Assembly: GCF_006385705.1 (NCBI RefSeq)
Contig: NZ_VFRQ01000005.1
Coordinates: forward strand, 248,001-312,000
Source of the DNA: Pontibacter mangrovi
Lineage (GTDB): Bacteria > Bacteroidota > Bacteroidia > Cytophagales > Hymenobacteraceae
Direction: 5' to 3'
DNA: 64,000 nucleotides
Of the stretch, positions 7,524-16,828 are shown one piece after another. How positions within the stretch are numbered: the first letter of the stretch is position 1; every line of letters begins with the position of its first letter. A program made the translations under genes and the position numbers. The notes beneath the pieces are model-generated. The model was not told where the DNA came from, ran no database searches, and saw only the letters and a list, made by a program, of their open reading frames with translations.

Positions 7524-8234
7524 TTAGGCTTTGATGCCCAGGATTTTATAGATCTCAGTAAAGTCTGGCGTCAGGATGATCTCAGTACGACGGTTTTTAG
7601 CTTTCGCCTCCGCAGTGCGTCCTGAGTCAACTGGCATGTAGAAAGAGCGGCCAGCTGGCGTAATTCTGTCCGGAGACAGGCCTTTCTCAGTCATCAGGCG
7701 CGTGATCTCAGTGGCACGCAGCACGCTCAGATCCCAGTTGTCAGTCAGGTATTTCATGCCGTTCAGCACAGATACGTCGTCTGTGTGTCCTTCTACCATC
7801 ACGTCCACTTCCTGGTTATTCTTCAGTACGCTCACCAGCTGGTCAATGGCTTTCTTGCCGCCGGTATTCACTTTCGTGCTGCCAGTCGGGAACAACAGCT
7901 TGTCAGACATAGAAACGTATACTTTGCCGTCTTTCACCGCCACGCTCAGGTCGCCTTGGTTAAAGCCTTTCAGGGCAGCGTTTACTTCGTTTTTCAGGTT
8001 GTCCAGAACCTTCTGCTGCTCGTTCATGGCACGCTCCATGTCAGCAAGTTTCTGCTCACGCTCTCTCAGAGAGGAAGTCAGTTCATCAACTTTAGCTTTT
8101 GAGGCAGCCAGCTCTTGCTCTTGCGCTTCTTTGCTTGCCTGCAGGTCTTCATACTTTTTAGACGATACGCAAGAAGCCATCATCGAAGAGCACAGAACCA
8201 CAGCAAGGGATGCTTTGAAGAAATTGGATTTCAT
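7524..8234 (-). CDS. OmpA-family peptidoglycan-binding lipoprotein
   Basis: This 236-residue protein has a lipoprotein signal peptide with lipobox MASC (Cys22). A coiled coil covers about 28-90 (ASKEAQEQELAASKAKVDEL, then a second helix). The C-terminal OmpA/MotB domain is at about 95-225 and includes LLFPTGSTKV, VEGHTDDV and the NRRTEIIL peptidoglycan-contacting region. It should be anchored in the outer membrane and bind the cell wall. It is monocistronic, convergent with the gene at 6891. The 188-bp upstream region contains only an A/T-rich promoter-like stretch. Confidence 0.92.
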   Translation of the reverse strand: MKSNFFKASLAVVLCSSMMASCVSSKKYEDLQASKEAQEQELAASKAKVDELTSSLREREQKLADMERAMNEQQKVLDNLKNEVNAALKGFNQGDLSVAVKDGKVYVSMSDKLLFPTGSTKVNTGGKKAIDQLVSVLKNNQEVDVMVEGHTDDVSVLNGMKYLTDNWDLSVLRATEITRLMTEKGLSPDRITPAGRSFYMPVDSGRTAEAKAKNRRTEIILTPDFTEIYKILGIKA

Positions 8235-8422
8235 GGGTGATAAATTAATTGTTTGTTTGGTTAATGTTTGAGAATACTTTGCAAATATGGTAAAAGATAA
8301 GCCTGCAAGCTAAGAAAACTATATAAAAACCAAGAAATTACCTGCAATTCAAGTGTATAAACGGAAGATTCCTTGTTATATTGTATAACAACTATATTTT
8401 TCACAACTCTGGCGGCAAGCCG

Positions 8423-9019
8423 CTAGCGCTCTGACAGATAGATTCGGCGCAGGCGCGGCTGCAAAAACCAGATTCCCAGCGGAAGCAGCATAAAAAGAAA
8501 AACGGTGCCCAGGTATTCGCCGCTTTGCGCCACCCGCGGCGTCTCTACGCTAACCAACGACCGGCCAGCAAAATAGGCGGCATACAGGTAGCAGAACGTG
8601 GCGAACAGGTGCATCGGCACCAGCAGCGCCAGCATGCCCAATGGCAAAGTGCCGGCCGCCAAACTGTCCCGGATAACGGCCCAGGTATAGACAAACAGCA
8701 GCGCGTAGAGCAGCATGTACAGGCAGCCCAGATAAAAGTATAACGGCGTGATTTTGATGCTTTCTGGCAAGCGCTTGTAAAGCCGGGCGCCGACTGTCCA
8801 GAGCCAAAGCGTGATAACCGTGGCAGGCAGGGCGTCAAGCAGCATGGTGAGCACGCGGCCTGCCGAGATGCCCAGTGCGCCGAGTAGCCAGAGCAGGCCC
8901 TGTTGCAGCAAAAGCGGTAACACAAACAGCAGCAGGAAAGCCTGCCAGTGCCGTAGCCGGACAAGGAACATACGCGAAAAGTATAGGTGCAGCGGCAAGA
9001 TGAGAAATTTGCGCCGCAT
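8423..9019 (-). CDS. Polytopic membrane protein of unknown function
   Basis: This 198-residue protein has about five hydrophobic helices (residues 25-48, 58-75, 90-115, 125-150 and 165-190) and Arg-rich ends (MRRKF..., ...RLRRIYLSER), consistent with an inner-membrane protein with cytosolic termini. No family motif recognised. It is transcribed divergently from the isoaspartyl peptidase, with only 47 bp between start codons, so the two promoters must overlap. Confidence 0.6.
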   Translation of the reverse strand: MRRKFLILPLHLYFSRMFLVRLRHWQAFLLLFVLPLLLQQGLLWLLGALGISAGRVLTMLLDALPATVITLWLWTVGARLYKRLPESIKITPLYFYLGCLYMLLYALLFVYTWAVIRDSLAAGTLPLGMLALLVPMHLFATFCYLYAAYFAGRSLVSVETPRVAQSGEYLGTVFLFMLLPLGIWFLQPRLRRIYLSER

Positions 9020-9066
9020 ACGCCAAAAAGCCTTATATTTAACCTACAAAATTCCCATATCGACCT

Positions 9067-10098
9067 ATGAAAAAGCATTTATACTTTCTGTGCCTGTTTC
9101 TGCTTAGCGGCTTTGCAAGCCTGGCGCAGGGCAAGCCCGACTATAGCAAAATCACACTGGTGATTCATGGCGGCGCCGGCACCATCACCCGCCAGAACAT
9201 GACGCCGGAGAAAGAGAAAGCCTACCGCGAGAAGCTGAACGAGGCCCTACAGGTTGGGTATGACGTGCTAAAGAAGGGCGGCACCAGCCTGGATGCCGTG
9301 GAGGCCACCATCCACGTGATGGAAAACTCGCCGCTGTTTAACGCGGGCAAGGGCGCCGTGTTCACCAACGAGGGGAAAAACGAGATGGACGCCGCCGTGA
9401 TGGACGGTAAAACGTTGATGGCGGGTTCTGTGGCTAGCGTCACCACCATCAAAAACCCGATTACCGCTGCCCGCGCCGTGATGGAGAAGTCGGAGCACGT
9501 GATGATGATCGGAAGCGGGGCTGAAAAGTTTGCCAAAATGCAGGGCGTGGAGATCGTGGACCCTTCCTACTTCTACACCGAAACGCGCTACAACCAGCTG
9601 CAAAAGCTGAAAGACAAAGAGAAAACGAAGCTGGACCACGATGGCGGCACCAGCAGCAACGAGAATATTTTTATTGAAGGCAAGAAGTTTGGAACGGTGG
9701 GCTGTGTGGCGCTGGATGCCTATGGTAACCTGGCAGCGGGCACCTCCACGGGCGGCATGACGAACAAACGCTACGGGCGCGTAGGGGACGCTCCGATCAT
9801 TGGGGCCGGAACCTATGCCGACAACAACACCTGCGCCGTGTCTGCCACCGGCCACGGCGAGTACTTTATCCGCTCGGTAGTGGCCCACGACATTGCCGCA
9901 CTGATGGAATATAAAGGCTACTCTGTAAAAAAGGCTGCCGAAGAGGTAGTACTGAAGAAACTGGTGGAGCGCGGCGGCGAAGGCGGTGTGATTGCCCTGG
10001 ACAGGAAAGGCAATGTTGCCATGCCGTTCAACTCGGCAGGCATGTACCGTGGCTACATCAAAAACGGCAAGGCAGAGGTGCTGATCTATAAGGATTAG
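9067..10098 (+). CDS. Isoaspartyl peptidase / L-asparaginase, Ntn-hydrolase (T2 family)
   Basis: This 343-residue protein has a Sec signal peptide (MKKHLYFLCLFLLSGFASLAQG), so it acts in the periplasm. VIHGGAGT near residue 34 is the usual N-terminal motif. Autocleavage should occur before the Thr of FGTVGCVALD (about residue 212), releasing the beta subunit whose new N-terminal Thr is the nucleophile. The downstream AGTSTGGMTNKRYGRVGDAPIIGAGTYAD contains the substrate-binding residues. The family removes isoaspartyl residues and hydrolyses asparagine. Monocistronic, with a hairpin terminator after the stop. Confidence 0.93.
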   Translation: MKKHLYFLCLFLLSGFASLAQGKPDYSKITLVIHGGAGTITRQNMTPEKEKAYREKLNEALQVGYDVLKKGGTSLDAVEATIHVMENSPLFNAGKGAVFTNEGKNEMDAAVMDGKTLMAGSVASVTTIKNPITAARAVMEKSEHVMMIGSGAEKFAKMQGVEIVDPSYFYTETRYNQLQKLKDKEKTKLDHDGGTSSNENIFIEGKKFGTVGCVALDAYGNLAAGTSTGGMTNKRYGRVGDAPIIGAGTYADNNTCAVSATGHGEYFIRSVVAHDIAALMEYKGYSVKKAAEEVVLKKLVERGGEGGVIALDRKGNVAMPFNSAGMYRGYIKNGKAEVLIYKD

Positions 10099-10120
10099 GG
10101 CCAGGCATACTTCCTAAGGC

Positions 10121-10150
10121 AAAGTCAGGAGCGTACCTCCTGACTTTTTT
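10121..10150. terminator. Intrinsic terminator after the isoaspartyl peptidase
   Basis: AAAGTCAGGAG and CTCCTGACTTT form an 11-bp stem with a short loop, followed by T. It lies between convergent genes and can serve both. Confidence 0.85.
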
Positions 10151-10174
10151 ATGGCTAAGCCCAACAAGTATAGC

Positions 10175-10960
10175 TTATTGCTTTTTCTCCCTGCCGCCCA
10201 CGTTTATCACAAAGCCAAGCGAAAAGACCGAATAGGCGGCCGTCAGGGTTTCGCGGTTTTTCAGGCCGATGGTGGTGCCGCTAGTGTACTGCAACTGCAC
10301 CGATGGGTTCAGGGTGAGGCGCGTGTAGAAGATCGGCTCCAGAAAAATGTTGTCCTCCAGCGTTCCCGGCTCATTGTTCAGCGCATAGTCATACATGTCC
10401 ACGTAGCTGGCGCGCAGGGCGGTGCCATAGTTCAGCGGAAACTCGCGGTTCAGCAGCCGCAGCGACTTTTTGCGCTTCGAGCTGAAGTTTACCTGCAGAA
10501 AGTACTTGCTGAAGTTGGCATCATGGCGCTCGTAGCTCATCTCGCCGGTCTCCTTGTCCTCTTCTTTCTCGGTGCGCTCCGAACTGCCGCCCCCAAAGCC
10601 GCCGTAAATCTCCAGCACCCGGTTCTGTTCCGGCCCAAAGGTGGTGTAGTAGCCGCCGGCCGCCTCCAGCAGGTTGTGGCGCATGTCGCGTTTGCGGCGG
10701 TCGCTGCTCAGCATAGAGCCATTCAGAAGCACGGCAAAGTGGTCTGATACGGCATATGCGGTGTTAAAAGTGATATTGCCCTTCGGGGTAACATGGCCGC
10801 CCGCGCTCAGCTCTCCCTTTTGCGTGAACATGGGCACGTTGGGCACATTGGGCATGTAAGCGGAGGTGCCGCAACCAGCCAGCAGCAAGGGCATGGCCAG
10901 TAACATAGAGCAGCGTTTTATACTTTTAGTAAGTGTGGAAGCGGTAAAGGGTGTATTCAT
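10175..10960 (-). CDS. Outer-membrane beta-barrel-like lipoprotein, unknown function
   Basis: This 261-residue protein has a lipoprotein signal peptide with lipobox LAGC (Cys30 counted from the first Met; a later Met start is possible). The mature part alternates polar and hydrophobic residues, with Gly/Tyr/Phe-rich strands (GNITFNTAYAVSDHFAVLLNGS, RVLEIYGGFGGGSSER) and ends AAYSVFSLGFVINVGG, like a small outer-membrane barrel. A charged loop occupies about 130-150. Function unknown. Monocistronic. Confidence 0.65.
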   Translation of the reverse strand: MNTPFTASTLTKSIKRCSMLLAMPLLLAGCGTSAYMPNVPNVPMFTQKGELSAGGHVTPKGNITFNTAYAVSDHFAVLLNGSMLSSDRRKRDMRHNLLEAAGGYYTTFGPEQNRVLEIYGGFGGGSSERTEKEEDKETGEMSYERHDANFSKYFLQVNFSSKRKKSLRLLNREFPLNYGTALRASYVDMYDYALNNEPGTLEDNIFLEPIFYTRLTLNPSVQLQYTSGTTIGLKNRETLTAAYSVFSLGFVINVGGREKKQ

Positions 10961-11204
10961 AAAGTGATATTGAGCAAGGCAAAGTATGCCAACTTAGGCA
11001 AAGCCCCCGGCAAACACAAGCACCTAACGGTCGATTTAGTGAAATATTCAGATTTTTGAGTTAAAAGGCGTAGCTGCCTATTGCATTTTTAACTACGGCC
11101 GCTTTGGCGTAGCTTTGCTGCCTAAGAAGCATTGCCTGCGCGGGTTACAGCCACAGGCTTGTTTGAACTATAACCATGTATTAAAGCATTAGCTGTTCAA
11201 AGCT

Positions 11205-11978
11205 ATGATGAAGGAGGAAATCAAGATATCGGCCACGGTCATCACCTTTAACGAGGAGCGGAACATTGCGCGCTGCCTGCAGTCGCTGCAAGGGGTGGCC
11301 GACGAGATCGTGGTGGTGGACTCTTTCTCCACGGACGGCACGCAGGCCATCTGCGAGTCTTTTGGGGTGAGGTTTGTGCAGCATCCGTTTGGGGGCTATA
11401 TTGAGCAGAAAAACTACGCCGTCACGCAGGCCACCTACGACCATGTGCTGGCCCTGGATGCGGATGAGTGCCTTTCCGAAGAGCTCATTGCTTCCATTAA
11501 GGAGAAAAAAAAGAACTTTGACGCAGACGGCTTTATCGTAAACCGCCTGAACAACTACTGCGGGCAGTGGATACACCACGGGGGATTTTACCCGGACGCT
11601 AAGCTGCGCCTCTGGAACCGAAACAAGGGCCAGTGGGGCGGCACCAACCCGCACGATAAGGTGATGCTGCAGGGAGAGGCCCGCAAGCTAAAAGGCGACC
11701 TGCTGCACTATGCCTACGCCACGGTGGGGGAGCATATTGAGCAGGCAAATAAATTTGCCCGTATTGCGGCCGACGCGGCTTATAAAAAGGGCAAAAAAAT
11801 TAACTTTGTAGTTCACGTATTGCTAAACCCTGGCTTTAAGTTCTTTAAGAAGTACTTTCTGAAGCTGGGTTTTCTGGATGGGTACTATGGGTTTGTTTTC
11901 TGTGGCGTGTCGGCGCAGCTAAACTTCCTGAAGTATCTCCGGCTGTACGAGCTGTACAGGCAAGATAAAAAGAAATAA
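11205..11978 (+). CDS. GT2-family glycosyltransferase (WaaE/KdtX-like)
   Basis: This 257-residue protein has a GT-A fold: VITFNEERNIARCLQSL near residue 8, EIVVVDSFSTDGT (about 33-45) and the metal-binding LALDADECL (about 83-91), followed by KLRLWNR and the HxD-like NPHDKVML region. The C-terminal third holds an amphipathic membrane-associated region (FFKKYFLKLGFLDGYYGFVF). This type adds sugars to lipopolysaccharide core or other glycans at the cytosolic face. It is first of a tight three-gene unit; the next gene begins 1 nt after its stop. Confidence 0.88.
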   Translation: MMKEEIKISATVITFNEERNIARCLQSLQGVADEIVVVDSFSTDGTQAICESFGVRFVQHPFGGYIEQKNYAVTQATYDHVLALDADECLSEELIASIKEKKKNFDADGFIVNRLNNYCGQWIHHGGFYPDAKLRLWNRNKGQWGGTNPHDKVMLQGEARKLKGDLLHYAYATVGEHIEQANKFARIAADAAYKKGKKINFVVHVLLNPGFKFFKKYFLKLGFLDGYYGFVFCGVSAQLNFLKYLRLYELYRQDKKK

Positions 11979-11979
11979 C

Positions 11980-12798
11980 ATGAGGGCATCCGTCATCATT
12001 ACAACATACAACGAGCCGGAGTGGCTGCGCAAAGTGCTGATCGGCTACAGCGTGCAGGACACCCTGGATTTTGAGCTTATCATTGCCGACGACGGCTCGG
12101 GGGAGGATACCCGGGCAGTGGTGGAGGAGTTTAAAGGCAGCTACCCTGTGCCGCTCACGCACGTGTGGCACCCGGACGAGGGCTACCAGAAATGTGTTAT
12201 CCTGAACAAAGGCATACTGGCCAGCAACACCGAGTACCTGATCTTTTCGGACGGCGACTGCATTCCGCGCCAGGACTTCGTGTCGACGCACCTGCGGCTA
12301 GCCGAGAGAGGCTATTTTCTGTCCGGCGGATTGCTGCGCCTGCCCATGGAGCTGAGCCAGAAGATCACGAAGGACGACATTGTGAGCCAGCGCATTTTTG
12401 ACCGCGAGTGGATGGAGCAGAACGGCCTGCCGAAAAGCTTTAAGAACAGCAAGCTCTCCAAGAGCAAAGCCTACTCCAGCCTGATGAACGCCGTTACGCC
12501 TACCAAGGCCTCCTGGAACGGGCATAACTCCTCGGGCTGGAAAGCAGACGCGCTGGCCGTGAACGGCTTTAACCACGACATGCACTACGGCGGCCAGGAC
12601 CGGGAGTTTGGCGAGCGCCTGGTAAACTATGGCCTGAAATCGAAGCAGATACGCTACAGTGCCATTTGCGTGCACCTGGAGCACCACAGAGCCTACAAAA
12701 CGCAAACCTCTATCTCCAAAAACAAAGGCATCCGGAGCGAGACCAGAAAAACAAAAGCGATACAAACGCCTAACGGCATAAACAAGCTGCCCACATGA
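11980..12798 (+). CDS. GT2-family glycosyltransferase with C-terminal GT7C-like domain
   Basis: This 272-residue protein starts MRASVIITTYNEPEWLRKVL, has the nucleotide-binding FELIIADDGSG (about 28-38) and the metal-binding FSDGDCIPR (about 89-97). Its C-terminal part contains GGQDREFGERLVNYGL (about 206-221), characteristic of galactosyltransferase-like C-terminal domains. It should transfer a sugar to a surface glycan. It overlaps the next gene by 4 nt (ATGA), so the three genes are one translation-coupled unit. Confidence 0.85.
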   Translation: MRASVIITTYNEPEWLRKVLIGYSVQDTLDFELIIADDGSGEDTRAVVEEFKGSYPVPLTHVWHPDEGYQKCVILNKGILASNTEYLIFSDGDCIPRQDFVSTHLRLAERGYFLSGGLLRLPMELSQKITKDDIVSQRIFDREWMEQNGLPKSFKNSKLSKSKAYSSLMNAVTPTKASWNGHNSSGWKADALAVNGFNHDMHYGGQDREFGERLVNYGLKSKQIRYSAICVHLEHHRAYKTQTSISKNKGIRSETRKTKAIQTPNGINKLPT

Positions 12799-13487
12799 GT
12801 GATTTCTTTCAGCTAAAGCCCACAGTTGCCTCGCAGCTTTACCGCGACGTGAAAGCCAAGTACTACCGCAAGTTTCAGGACCGCTACATTGCGCCCTGGA
12901 TGCGGAGCAAGGAAATTGACCTTATCGGGGAGGCTCTGCACAACATACAGCCGAAACGCGTGTTTGAGTGGGGAGCAGGCTACTCCACGGTTTTCTTCCC
13001 GCAGCTCCTGCAAGGCGAATTTGAGTGGACCTCGGTGGAGCACAATACCGGCTGGGCCACCAAACTGAAAGAGATCATCCACGACCCGCGCATCACCGTG
13101 CACAACATACTGCCCGACGACCCCAATTTTGTGGACAAGCACAACGAGGGCACGCTGGAGGAGTTTCATACCTACGTGAACATGCCGCAGGGCAAGTATG
13201 ACTTTATCTTTATTGATGGGCGCGCCCGCGCCGAGTGCATGAAAAAAGCCCTGAACCACCTAAGCGAGGGGGGACTGGTGATACTGCATGATGCCAACCG
13301 CAAGCACTACCATACTTATAGCCACCTGTACCCGCACCAGGTGCTCATGAAGGATTACCACAAAAACCGCGGGGGCGTGTGGCTGGGCTCCGCTACCCGA
13401 AAAATTGAGGACATTGTGGACATGGAGAAGCACCACAAGCTATGGGGCACACACTATATTATCGGGAAAGCATCTTTTAAGAGCTGA
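12795..13487 (+). CDS. Class I SAM-dependent methyltransferase-like protein
   Basis: This 230-residue protein has a Rossmann-type motif I, RVFEWGAGYST (about residues 53-63), an acidic post-I segment (WTSVEHN), and a post-motif YDFIFIDGRARAEC (about 134-147) followed by LSEGGLVILHDAN. These features match small methyltransferases found in glycan clusters. Whether it modifies a glycan or another substrate is unknown. It ends the cassette and is followed by a strong hairpin terminator. Confidence 0.75.
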   Translation: MSDFFQLKPTVASQLYRDVKAKYYRKFQDRYIAPWMRSKEIDLIGEALHNIQPKRVFEWGAGYSTVFFPQLLQGEFEWTSVEHNTGWATKLKEIIHDPRITVHNILPDDPNFVDKHNEGTLEEFHTYVNMPQGKYDFIFIDGRARAECMKKALNHLSEGGLVILHDANRKHYHTYSHLYPHQVLMKDYHKNRGGVWLGSATRKIEDIVDMEKHHKLWGTHYIIGKASFKS

Positions 13488-13507
13488 TCATACTTCACTC
13501 TCAGTTG

Positions 13508-13552
13508 CAGCGGCACGGACCTTTTTAAGTATGGTCCGTGCCGCTGTGCTTT
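13508..13552 (+). terminator. Intrinsic terminator of the glycan cassette
   Basis: Perfect 14-bp arms (13508-13521 and 13533-13546) with an 11-nt loop are followed by a short T-containing tail. The loop includes AAGTATG, a near-copy of the heptamer discussed in the findings. Confidence 0.8.
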
Positions 13553-13649
13553 AGGCGCATAGTATAGCATACTGAACTTGCTGAAACGGCCGTTTTATAC
13601 TATATTAGCTATATCGAATAGCCGACGAACCTAATCAAAATAAAACTAC

Positions 13650-14951
13650 ATGAAATACCTCCCGATCGGGCAGGAGCTGTTTGTGCATAACCGCAGTAAT
13701 TTTGTAAAGCAGCTCAAGCCCTCATCTATCGCCATCTTCCAGGCCAACGACGTGATGCCCACCAATGCCGATGGCACCATGCCTTTCCGGCAGAACAGCG
13801 ACTTGTTTTACCTCTCCGGCATAGACCAGGAGGAAAGTATACTTTTGCTTTTCCCTGATTGCCGGGAGGAGCACCTGCGGGAGGTGCTGTTTGTGCGCGA
13901 GACCAACGACCACATACTTACCTGGGAGGGTTACAAGCTTACCAAAGAGCAGGCGCGGGAGGTGTCGGGCATACAAACCGTTTTCTGGACGCACCAGTTT
14001 GAGCAGGTGCTGCACACGCTGGCCTTTGAGGCAGAGCACCTGTACCTAAACACCAACGAGCACCTGCGCGCCGTAGTGGAGGTGGAGACCCGCGATGCCC
14101 GCTTCATAAAGAAAGTGAAGGAGCAGTTTCCGCTGCACAAGTATGAGCGCAGCGCGCCCATCATGCACCAACTGCGGGCCATTAAATCGGAGCGGGAGGT
14201 GGAGCTGCTGCAGCTGGCCTGCGACATTACAGGCAAGGCTTTCCGCAGGCTGCTGGGCTTTATTAAACCGGGGGTGATGGAGTATGAGATAGAGGCTGAA
14301 CTGTATCACGAGTTTTTGCGCAACCGCTCCAAAGGCCCGGCCTACGAGCCTATTATTGCTTCCGGCGCCAATGCCTGCATCCTGCACTACACCGACAACA
14401 GCCGCGAGTGCAAAGACGGCGACCTGGTGTTGATGGACTTTGGGGCGGAGTATGCCAACTATGCCGCCGACCTGACGCGCACCGTGCCGGTGAACGGGAA
14501 GTTCACCAAGCGCCAGCGCGAAGTATACGACTCGGTGCTGACCGTGATGAAAGCCGCCAAGCAGATGCTGGTACCGGGCAACACGCTGGGCCAGTACCAC
14601 AGGTTTGTAGGCACCCTGATGGAAAACGAGCTGATAAAGCTGGGCCTGCTGAACGAAGGCGATGTGCGCAACCAGGATCCTGAGAAGCCGCTGTATAAGA
14701 AGTACTTCATGCATGGCACCTCCCACCACCTGGGCCTGGACGTGCACGACGTGGGCAACCGGTTCAGGCCATTTGAGGAGGGCATGGTGTTTACCTGCGA
14801 GCCCGGCATCTACATTCGGGAGGAAGGCATCGGCATCCGCCTGGAAAACGACATCCTGATTACCCACAACGGCCCCAAAGACCTGATGCAGGACATCCCG
14901 CTGGAGGCCGACGATATAGAGCGGCTGATGCAGGCGCACCAGCTTGTATGA
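13650..14951 (+). CDS. pepP: Xaa-Pro aminopeptidase (aminopeptidase P)
   Basis: This 433-residue protein has an AMP_N domain (about 1-135) followed by an M24 pita-bread domain. Visible metal ligands are D263 (LMDFGAEY), D274 (AADLTRT), H359 (HGTSHHLGLDVHD), E384 (CEPGIYI) and E399 (IRLEND). It has no signal peptide, so it is cytosolic. It removes N-terminal residues preceding proline. The length matches the E. coli PepP class. Monocistronic, with a terminator right after the stop. Confidence 0.93.
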   Translation: MKYLPIGQELFVHNRSNFVKQLKPSSIAIFQANDVMPTNADGTMPFRQNSDLFYLSGIDQEESILLLFPDCREEHLREVLFVRETNDHILTWEGYKLTKEQAREVSGIQTVFWTHQFEQVLHTLAFEAEHLYLNTNEHLRAVVEVETRDARFIKKVKEQFPLHKYERSAPIMHQLRAIKSEREVELLQLACDITGKAFRRLLGFIKPGVMEYEIEAELYHEFLRNRSKGPAYEPIIASGANACILHYTDNSRECKDGDLVLMDFGAEYANYAADLTRTVPVNGKFTKRQREVYDSVLTVMKAAKQMLVPGNTLGQYHRFVGTLMENELIKLGLLNEGDVRNQDPEKPLYKKYFMHGTSHHLGLDVHDVGNRFRPFEEGMVFTCEPGIYIREEGIGIRLENDILITHNGPKDLMQDIPLEADDIERLMQAHQLV

Positions 14952-15329
14952 CCTGAATGCTGCTATGCCCATAAGGACGGCTGCCAACTTTACTGGCAGC
15001 CTTTTTTGTTGTACTCACTCTAAAAAAACACCCCTTACATCAAAAAAAAATACTGGAAACAACTTTGCTCCCCGGTTTCAGTTTGAAGTAAAAGAGTGCG
15101 TGTAGGTAAAACCATCTGATAAAAAAGAAGTACAATTTAGCTGATGGCGCACAACGTGTTATGTTCACCTGGTTTATACTTTTTGCCTATGCATGAACAT
15201 AAGCTTTTTGGAAAATGGCATGTCCGGAAACAGAGCGAGAGCGTACCGGAACGGGGATTTTTTTAGAAAAGAAACAAACTCGTTTTAAACATGCACGTAT
15301 TGTCATATCAACATATACTTTGTAGAACC
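14952..15329. other. Spacer with terminator and a 9-bp inverted repeat before the OmpA/TSP3 gene
   Basis: The 378-bp spacer begins with the pepP terminator (14979-15008: GGCTGCCA/TGGCAGCC then T-run). The middle has a run of A (15040-15050). TTATGTTCA (15159-15167) and TGAACATAA (15194-15202) form a perfect inverted repeat with a 26-bp spacer, possibly an operator. Just before the ATG, TATACTTTG at 15314-15322 resembles a -7 element. No gene seen. Confidence 0.5.
14979..15008 (+). terminator. Intrinsic terminator of pepP
   Basis: GGCTGCCA and TGGCAGCC form an 8-bp stem with a short loop, followed by TTTTTTG. Confidence 0.85.
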
Positions 15330-16808
15330 ATGCAAACACATTTATCGAACATTAAAAAAGTTGCTTTGGCGCTCGTTTTCCTGTTTGTGGCAGGACCAAA
15401 CGTCTTCGCGCAAAGCTCTGATCAAAAAACAAACCTGCAGATATACGGAAGTGCCTTACAGTATAAAGGTGACATTACAGGTGATGACAAGTTCGGCGAC
15501 CCGGAGTGGGGCGGCGGCATCTCCCTGAACCGTTACCTGAGCCCTTCTTTTGATGCTGGTTTGCACCTGACCTACGGTAGCACCGAGGACACAGGAAAAG
15601 ATACTTACTCTGGGGCTTCGTTTGATGCCCAGATGGGAACCATAATGCTGGGCCTGCGCCTGAAAATGTATGGTACCATTCTGAAAGAGGATGCCTTTAT
15701 AGGCCCGTACCTGCAAGTGGCAGGTGGTGGCGCCTGGGCTAAAACCGATGCCATGGCTCCTGCCGGAGGGCCTGCCGTTCACAACGACGACAAGTTCTTC
15801 ACGATGGCGGGTAGAGCCGGTGCCGGTATCCGTTTCCGTTTCTCGGATGCGGTGAGCGCCTTTGTGGAAACCAACTACATGATCATCGGGCAGGACAAAA
15901 TTGACGGCTACGATGTAGGCGACAACGACCGCTTTCTGATGCACAACGTAGGCCTTGGCTTTAACCTTGGCAAAGCAAAAGACACGGATGCAGACGGTGT
16001 GCCGGACAGACGCGACGACTGCCCTGACACCCCAACCGGTGTGCAGGTAGACAAGAACGGTTGCCCTGTTGATACAGACGGTGACGGTGTAGCGGACTAC
16101 CAGGACGAGTGCCCAAGCGAGGCTGGCGTGGCTAACCTGAACGGCTGCCCTGACCGCGACGGTGATGGTGTAGCTGACAAAGACGACCAGTGCCCGGATG
16201 AAGCCGGTACTGCCGCTACAAACGGTTGCCCTGACTCTGACAACGATGGTGTAGCTGATGCACAGGATAACTGCCCAGATACTCCTGCCGGCGTACAGGT
16301 TGGCCCGGATGGCTGCCCAACTGACTCTGACGGTGACGGTGTTCCGGATAACGAGGATGCTTGCCCTAACTCTCCAGGTACTGCCGAAACCAAAGGCTGC
16401 CCAGAACTGGATGACGCTACTAAGAAGCTGATCGAGGAGAAAGTGCGCTTCGAGTTTGACAGAGCCCGAGTACAGGATAGCTACAAGCAGCTGCTCGATA
16501 GCATCACAGTGGCCCTGCAGAACTATCCAGACCACGTGCTGCTGATCAAAGGCCACGCTGACTACATTGGCTCCGAAGAGTACAACCAGGCACTGTCTGA
16601 GCGCAGAGCTGAGGCTGTGAAGGAGTACCTGATCCAGCAAGGCGTGCAGAACCCAGACCGTTTGGTAACAAAAGGCTATGGCGAAACCCAGCCGCTTGTT
16701 AAAGTGAACGAGCGCCAGTCCAGACGCAGAACTGCGGAGGCCAGAGCCAAGAACAGGAGGGTAGGTTTCGAGCTGAACACGCCGGACTTACAACTGAACA
16801 TGGAATAA
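15330..16808 (+). CDS. OmpA-family porin-like protein with TSP3 calcium-binding repeats
   Basis: Start chosen at 15330 because it gives a clean Sec signal peptide (MQTHLSNIKKVALALVFLFVAGPNVFAQ); the in-frame Met 13 codons upstream overlaps a promoter-like TATACTTTG. The mature protein has an 8-strand-like beta-barrel (about 30-210), then five or so thrombospondin type-3 repeats (DTDADGVPDRRDDCPD, DTDGDGVADYQDECPS and others, about 215-355), and a C-terminal OmpA domain (VRFEFDRARV, IKGHADYIGSEEYN, RAKNRRVGFEL). It links the outer membrane to peptidoglycan and is probably abundant. A hairpin terminator follows. Confidence 0.92.
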   Translation: MQTHLSNIKKVALALVFLFVAGPNVFAQSSDQKTNLQIYGSALQYKGDITGDDKFGDPEWGGGISLNRYLSPSFDAGLHLTYGSTEDTGKDTYSGASFDAQMGTIMLGLRLKMYGTILKEDAFIGPYLQVAGGGAWAKTDAMAPAGGPAVHNDDKFFTMAGRAGAGIRFRFSDAVSAFVETNYMIIGQDKIDGYDVGDNDRFLMHNVGLGFNLGKAKDTDADGVPDRRDDCPDTPTGVQVDKNGCPVDTDGDGVADYQDECPSEAGVANLNGCPDRDGDGVADKDDQCPDEAGTAATNGCPDSDNDGVADAQDNCPDTPAGVQVGPDGCPTDSDGDGVPDNEDACPNSPGTAETKGCPELDDATKKLIEEKVRFEFDRARVQDSYKQLLDSITVALQNYPDHVLLIKGHADYIGSEEYNQALSERRAEAVKEYLIQQGVQNPDRLVTKGYGETQPLVKVNERQSRRRTAEARAKNRRVGFELNTPDLQLNME

Positions 16809-16828
16809 TTCCTTAGAATAAACTAAAT

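Noticed and set aside
15456-16640. 394-codon minus-strand frame opposite the OmpA/TSP3 gene
   Set aside because: It arises from the repetitive TSP3 coding sequence; the amino-acid pattern is unnatural.
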